A stretch of DNA of 64,000 nucleotides from JANQIV01 sp050117315 (GTDB taxonomy: Bacteria > Bacteroidota > Ignavibacteria > Ignavibacteriales > Melioribacteraceae), in NCBI GenBank assembly GCA_050117315.1, contig JASFMY010000006.1, forward strand, positions 1-64,000, written 5' to 3'. This document shows positions 62,261 to 64,000 of the stretch, piece after piece; within the stretch, counting starts at the first letter, position 1; the number at the start of each line of letters is the position of its first letter. The position numbers and the translations under genes were made by a program. The notes under the pieces are model-generated. The model was given only the letters and a program-made list of their open reading frames with translations. It did no database searches and was not told the DNA's origin.

Positions 62261-64000
62261 TCATTTGAACCTAGCTACTTCTTCCAGCGCTCCCATATCC
62301 GTAGAATAGGGCATTAAGTAAAACTCATACTCGTAAGTTTCGTTGGAAGGTATACGGAATTCGGGAAGCGGTCTTGCAACCGGGCTCCATGTATTAACGC
62401 CGCCGACTCCCATTTGCTCATAGTCAAGATTTACAGTAATAAAATCTTCGTCATGTAAATCACTGGTATGTTTTGCTTCTTCCAAATCATGAAGCGTATA
62501 AGGCCAAGCGCTTACACTAAGTTTTGAACCGGCAACTGCTAGTAATCCGTTTCCATCTTTATTTGTAAATGCAACCCATCGAACATCACATCTATTAGCA
62601 TTTTCTTGCGGTAATACGTAATCAGTACTAAAGTCATCAATATCTTCAGCATAAACACCAACATTAGCGCCGCTTAATCTATCAACATAGTTTTCCCAAG
62701 GACCTCTGCCGTACCAACTAATCTTATCATATTCTTTAGGTATTTGCATTTCAGAGCCGACTTTAGGTATATCAATAGGAACATCACCTATAGGGATTAA
62801 TTGCTGAGACATCTTAACAGTACCGTCTCCATAGATTGTATAAATTGCATTCCATTTTGATTCGCCTACAGCCAGAGAACCTTCAACAGAAACTACTATT
62901 TCATTTTGCTCCGGTTGAGAAACGCTTATGTTATTAATTTTTCTTCCTGTTGCGGCATCTTTCCAACCATCAAGTTCACCTTTAAACCCGGCAATGTCAT
63001 TATCCGTAGGAGCGCGCCAGTAATTCGGTTGTAAAGAACCGGTTATTAAATCGTTACCTTTCCAGTTATAGTTTGTAATGGAACCCGATTTTTTATCAAC
63101 ACTTAACTTAAATCCTTTACCAGTTACGTTAACCGAATTATCAGTATCTTCAAATTGTACCGGTTCTACATTGGCCAAATCTTTAACCGGTGCGGGCGCA
63201 ACCGCCCAAGGCATTTTAAATTGATCCCACGCTACCTCAAATCCTTTATCTGCCCAGAACTCACTTTTTTGCATGTGAAAACCGACGTTCAGCCAGTATT
63301 CACAACCCGGAACAAGTTCAGGTTTTTCAATTGATAAATTAACTCGCGAAAAACCACCGACATGAGTTGCTAATGTATCTATTGTACCGGATTGAATAAC
63401 CTTACCATCCTGCGAAAGATTCCAGCGGAGTTCATAAGCGCTTAGATCAGAGTGATAATAATTATTCTGAACTGCCAACTGACCTTCGCCTAAATTCATA
63501 GGAGTTACGTTAATAAATTGGAAAACATGTTTCGTTTCGTAGTATTCAGGTTCAGGCTTTCTATCCGGCTGAACAATTCCGTTAATACAAAAGTTTAGAT
63601 CGTTTGCTACGTCGCCCATGTCGCCGCCGTAAGCCCAAAACATTTTTCCGTTTTCATCTTCTTTGTATAATCCTTGATCAACCCAATCCCAAATTAAGGA
63701 ACCGATAATGTTTTTATGCCTGTTCATTATATCCATGTAAATTTCCATGTTACCGGTTGAATTACCCATTGAATGAGCGTACTCACACAGAATTACAGGC
63801 CTTGTTGTAGACGCGGCAATTTGTTCAACTTGTTCCGGGGTTGGATACATATAACTGTCCATATCCGCAACGCTGTTCATATGTTGATAATGTATAGGGC
63901 GAGAAGAATCAACAGCGCGGATGTAGGAAGCCATTATTTTGAAGTTCTCTCCATGACCGGCTTCATTTCCCAGAGACCATATAACTACGCAAGGATGATT
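62261..64000 (-). CDS. GH2 beta-galactosidase (LacZ type), 5' end outside the window
   Basis: The frame runs open to the window edge, giving at least 579 residues. The first visible ones are NHPCVVIWSLGNEAGHGENF, with the acid/base Glu. The nucleophile Glu is in ILCEYAHSMGNSTGN, and the C-terminal LacZ small-chain domain (MGVGGVNTWSPVARPLPEFR) follows. It ends without a T9SS signal, unlike its relative at 48659-52716, so it is probably periplasmic. The two genes are paralogues in one cluster. Partial only because of the window. Confidence 0.88.
   Translation of the reverse strand, partial: NHPCVVIWSLGNEAGHGENFKIMASYIRAVDSSRPIHYQHMNSVADMDSYMYPTPEQVEQIAASTTRPVILCEYAHSMGNSTGNMEIYMDIMNRHKNIIGSLIWDWVDQGLYKEDENGKMFWAYGGDMGDVANDLNFCINGIVQPDRKPEPEYYETKHVFQFINVTPMNLGEGQLAVQNNYYHSDLSAYELRWNLSQDGKVIQSGTIDTLATHVGGFSRVNLSIEKPELVPGCEYWLNVGFHMQKSEFWADKGFEVAWDQFKMPWAVAPAPVKDLANVEPVQFEDTDNSVNVTGKGFKLSVDKKSGSITNYNWKGNDLITGSLQPNYWRAPTDNDIAGFKGELDGWKDAATGRKINNISVSQPEQNEIVVSVEGSLAVGESKWNAIYTIYGDGTVKMSQQLIPIGDVPIDIPKVGSEMQIPKEYDKISWYGRGPWENYVDRLSGANVGVYAEDIDDFSTDYVLPQENANRCDVRWVAFTNKDGNGLLAVAGSKLSVSAWPYTLHDLEEAKHTSDLHDEDFITVNLDYEQMGVGGVNTWSPVARPLPEFRIPSNETYEYEFYLMPYSTDMGALEEVARFK

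Overview
The window looks like a chromosome segment from an AT-rich, Gram-negative member of the Bacteroidota/Chlorobiota side of the tree, most likely Ignavibacteria-like. This is an inference. It rests on C-terminal sorting domains of the NYPNPFNPST type (type IX secretion), BamD, signal peptidase II and many Sec signal peptides and lipoboxes, on two-component genes of the NtrB/NtrC type, and on low GC with many dispersed intergenic repeats. No rRNA or tRNA gene was recognised.

Region 1 (1-6.6 kb) begins with the tail of an IS630-like transposase whose right terminal repeat has cut off the start of a membrane fatty-acid hydroxylase. It continues with a repeatedly duplicated locus: five small secreted Cys-containing proteins ending in Trp, separated by near-identical hairpins, and facing a PpiC/SurA-like foldase of which one truncated copy and one older scar remain. 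This array matches nothing I recognise and is one of the best candidates for an undescribed system.

Region 2 (6.7-25.5 kb) is mostly housekeeping and signalling: a 7TM-PAS histidine kinase, an OlsF-like two-domain acyltransferase, a DUF4139 protein, an NtrB/NtrC pair, a methyltransferase, peptide deformylase and HtpX. It ends with a tightly packed run of bamD, a YciA-like thioesterase, an FG-GAP exoprotein, a T9SS-exported putative metalloprotease, and ccmA/ccmB-like ABC genes.

Region 3 (25.5-34 kb) is accessory. It holds a radical SAM/SPASM enzyme preceded by a 99-residue protein with a strong hairpin between them (a RiPP-like layout), an 80-bp MITE whose ends match the IS630-like terminus at the window start, a RadC/JAB protein with an Rpn-like tail, two small unknown genes and a Ser/Thr kinase with an unknown C-terminal domain. 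Several inverted-repeat elements and degenerate short tandem repeats lie around them.

Region 4 (34-44.5 kb) contains aspS, a SIMPL protein, a DUF1593 hydrolase, an lspA homologue and a four-gene envelope cluster in which YjbH-like sequence is split over two genes.

Region 5 (45-64 kb), all on the minus strand, is a galactan/arabinogalactan-type catabolic cluster: galactokinase, a sodium/sugar symporter, GH2, GH35 and GH43 enzymes and an SDR dehydrogenase, with a LacI/GalR-like palindrome upstream of the transporter. The large GH2 gene appears to continue, out of frame at an eight-base homopolymer, into PASTA, discoidin and T9SS-sorting domains. A DUF418 membrane gene beside it is broken by a stop and a frameshift. 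No SusC/SusD pair is present in the window.
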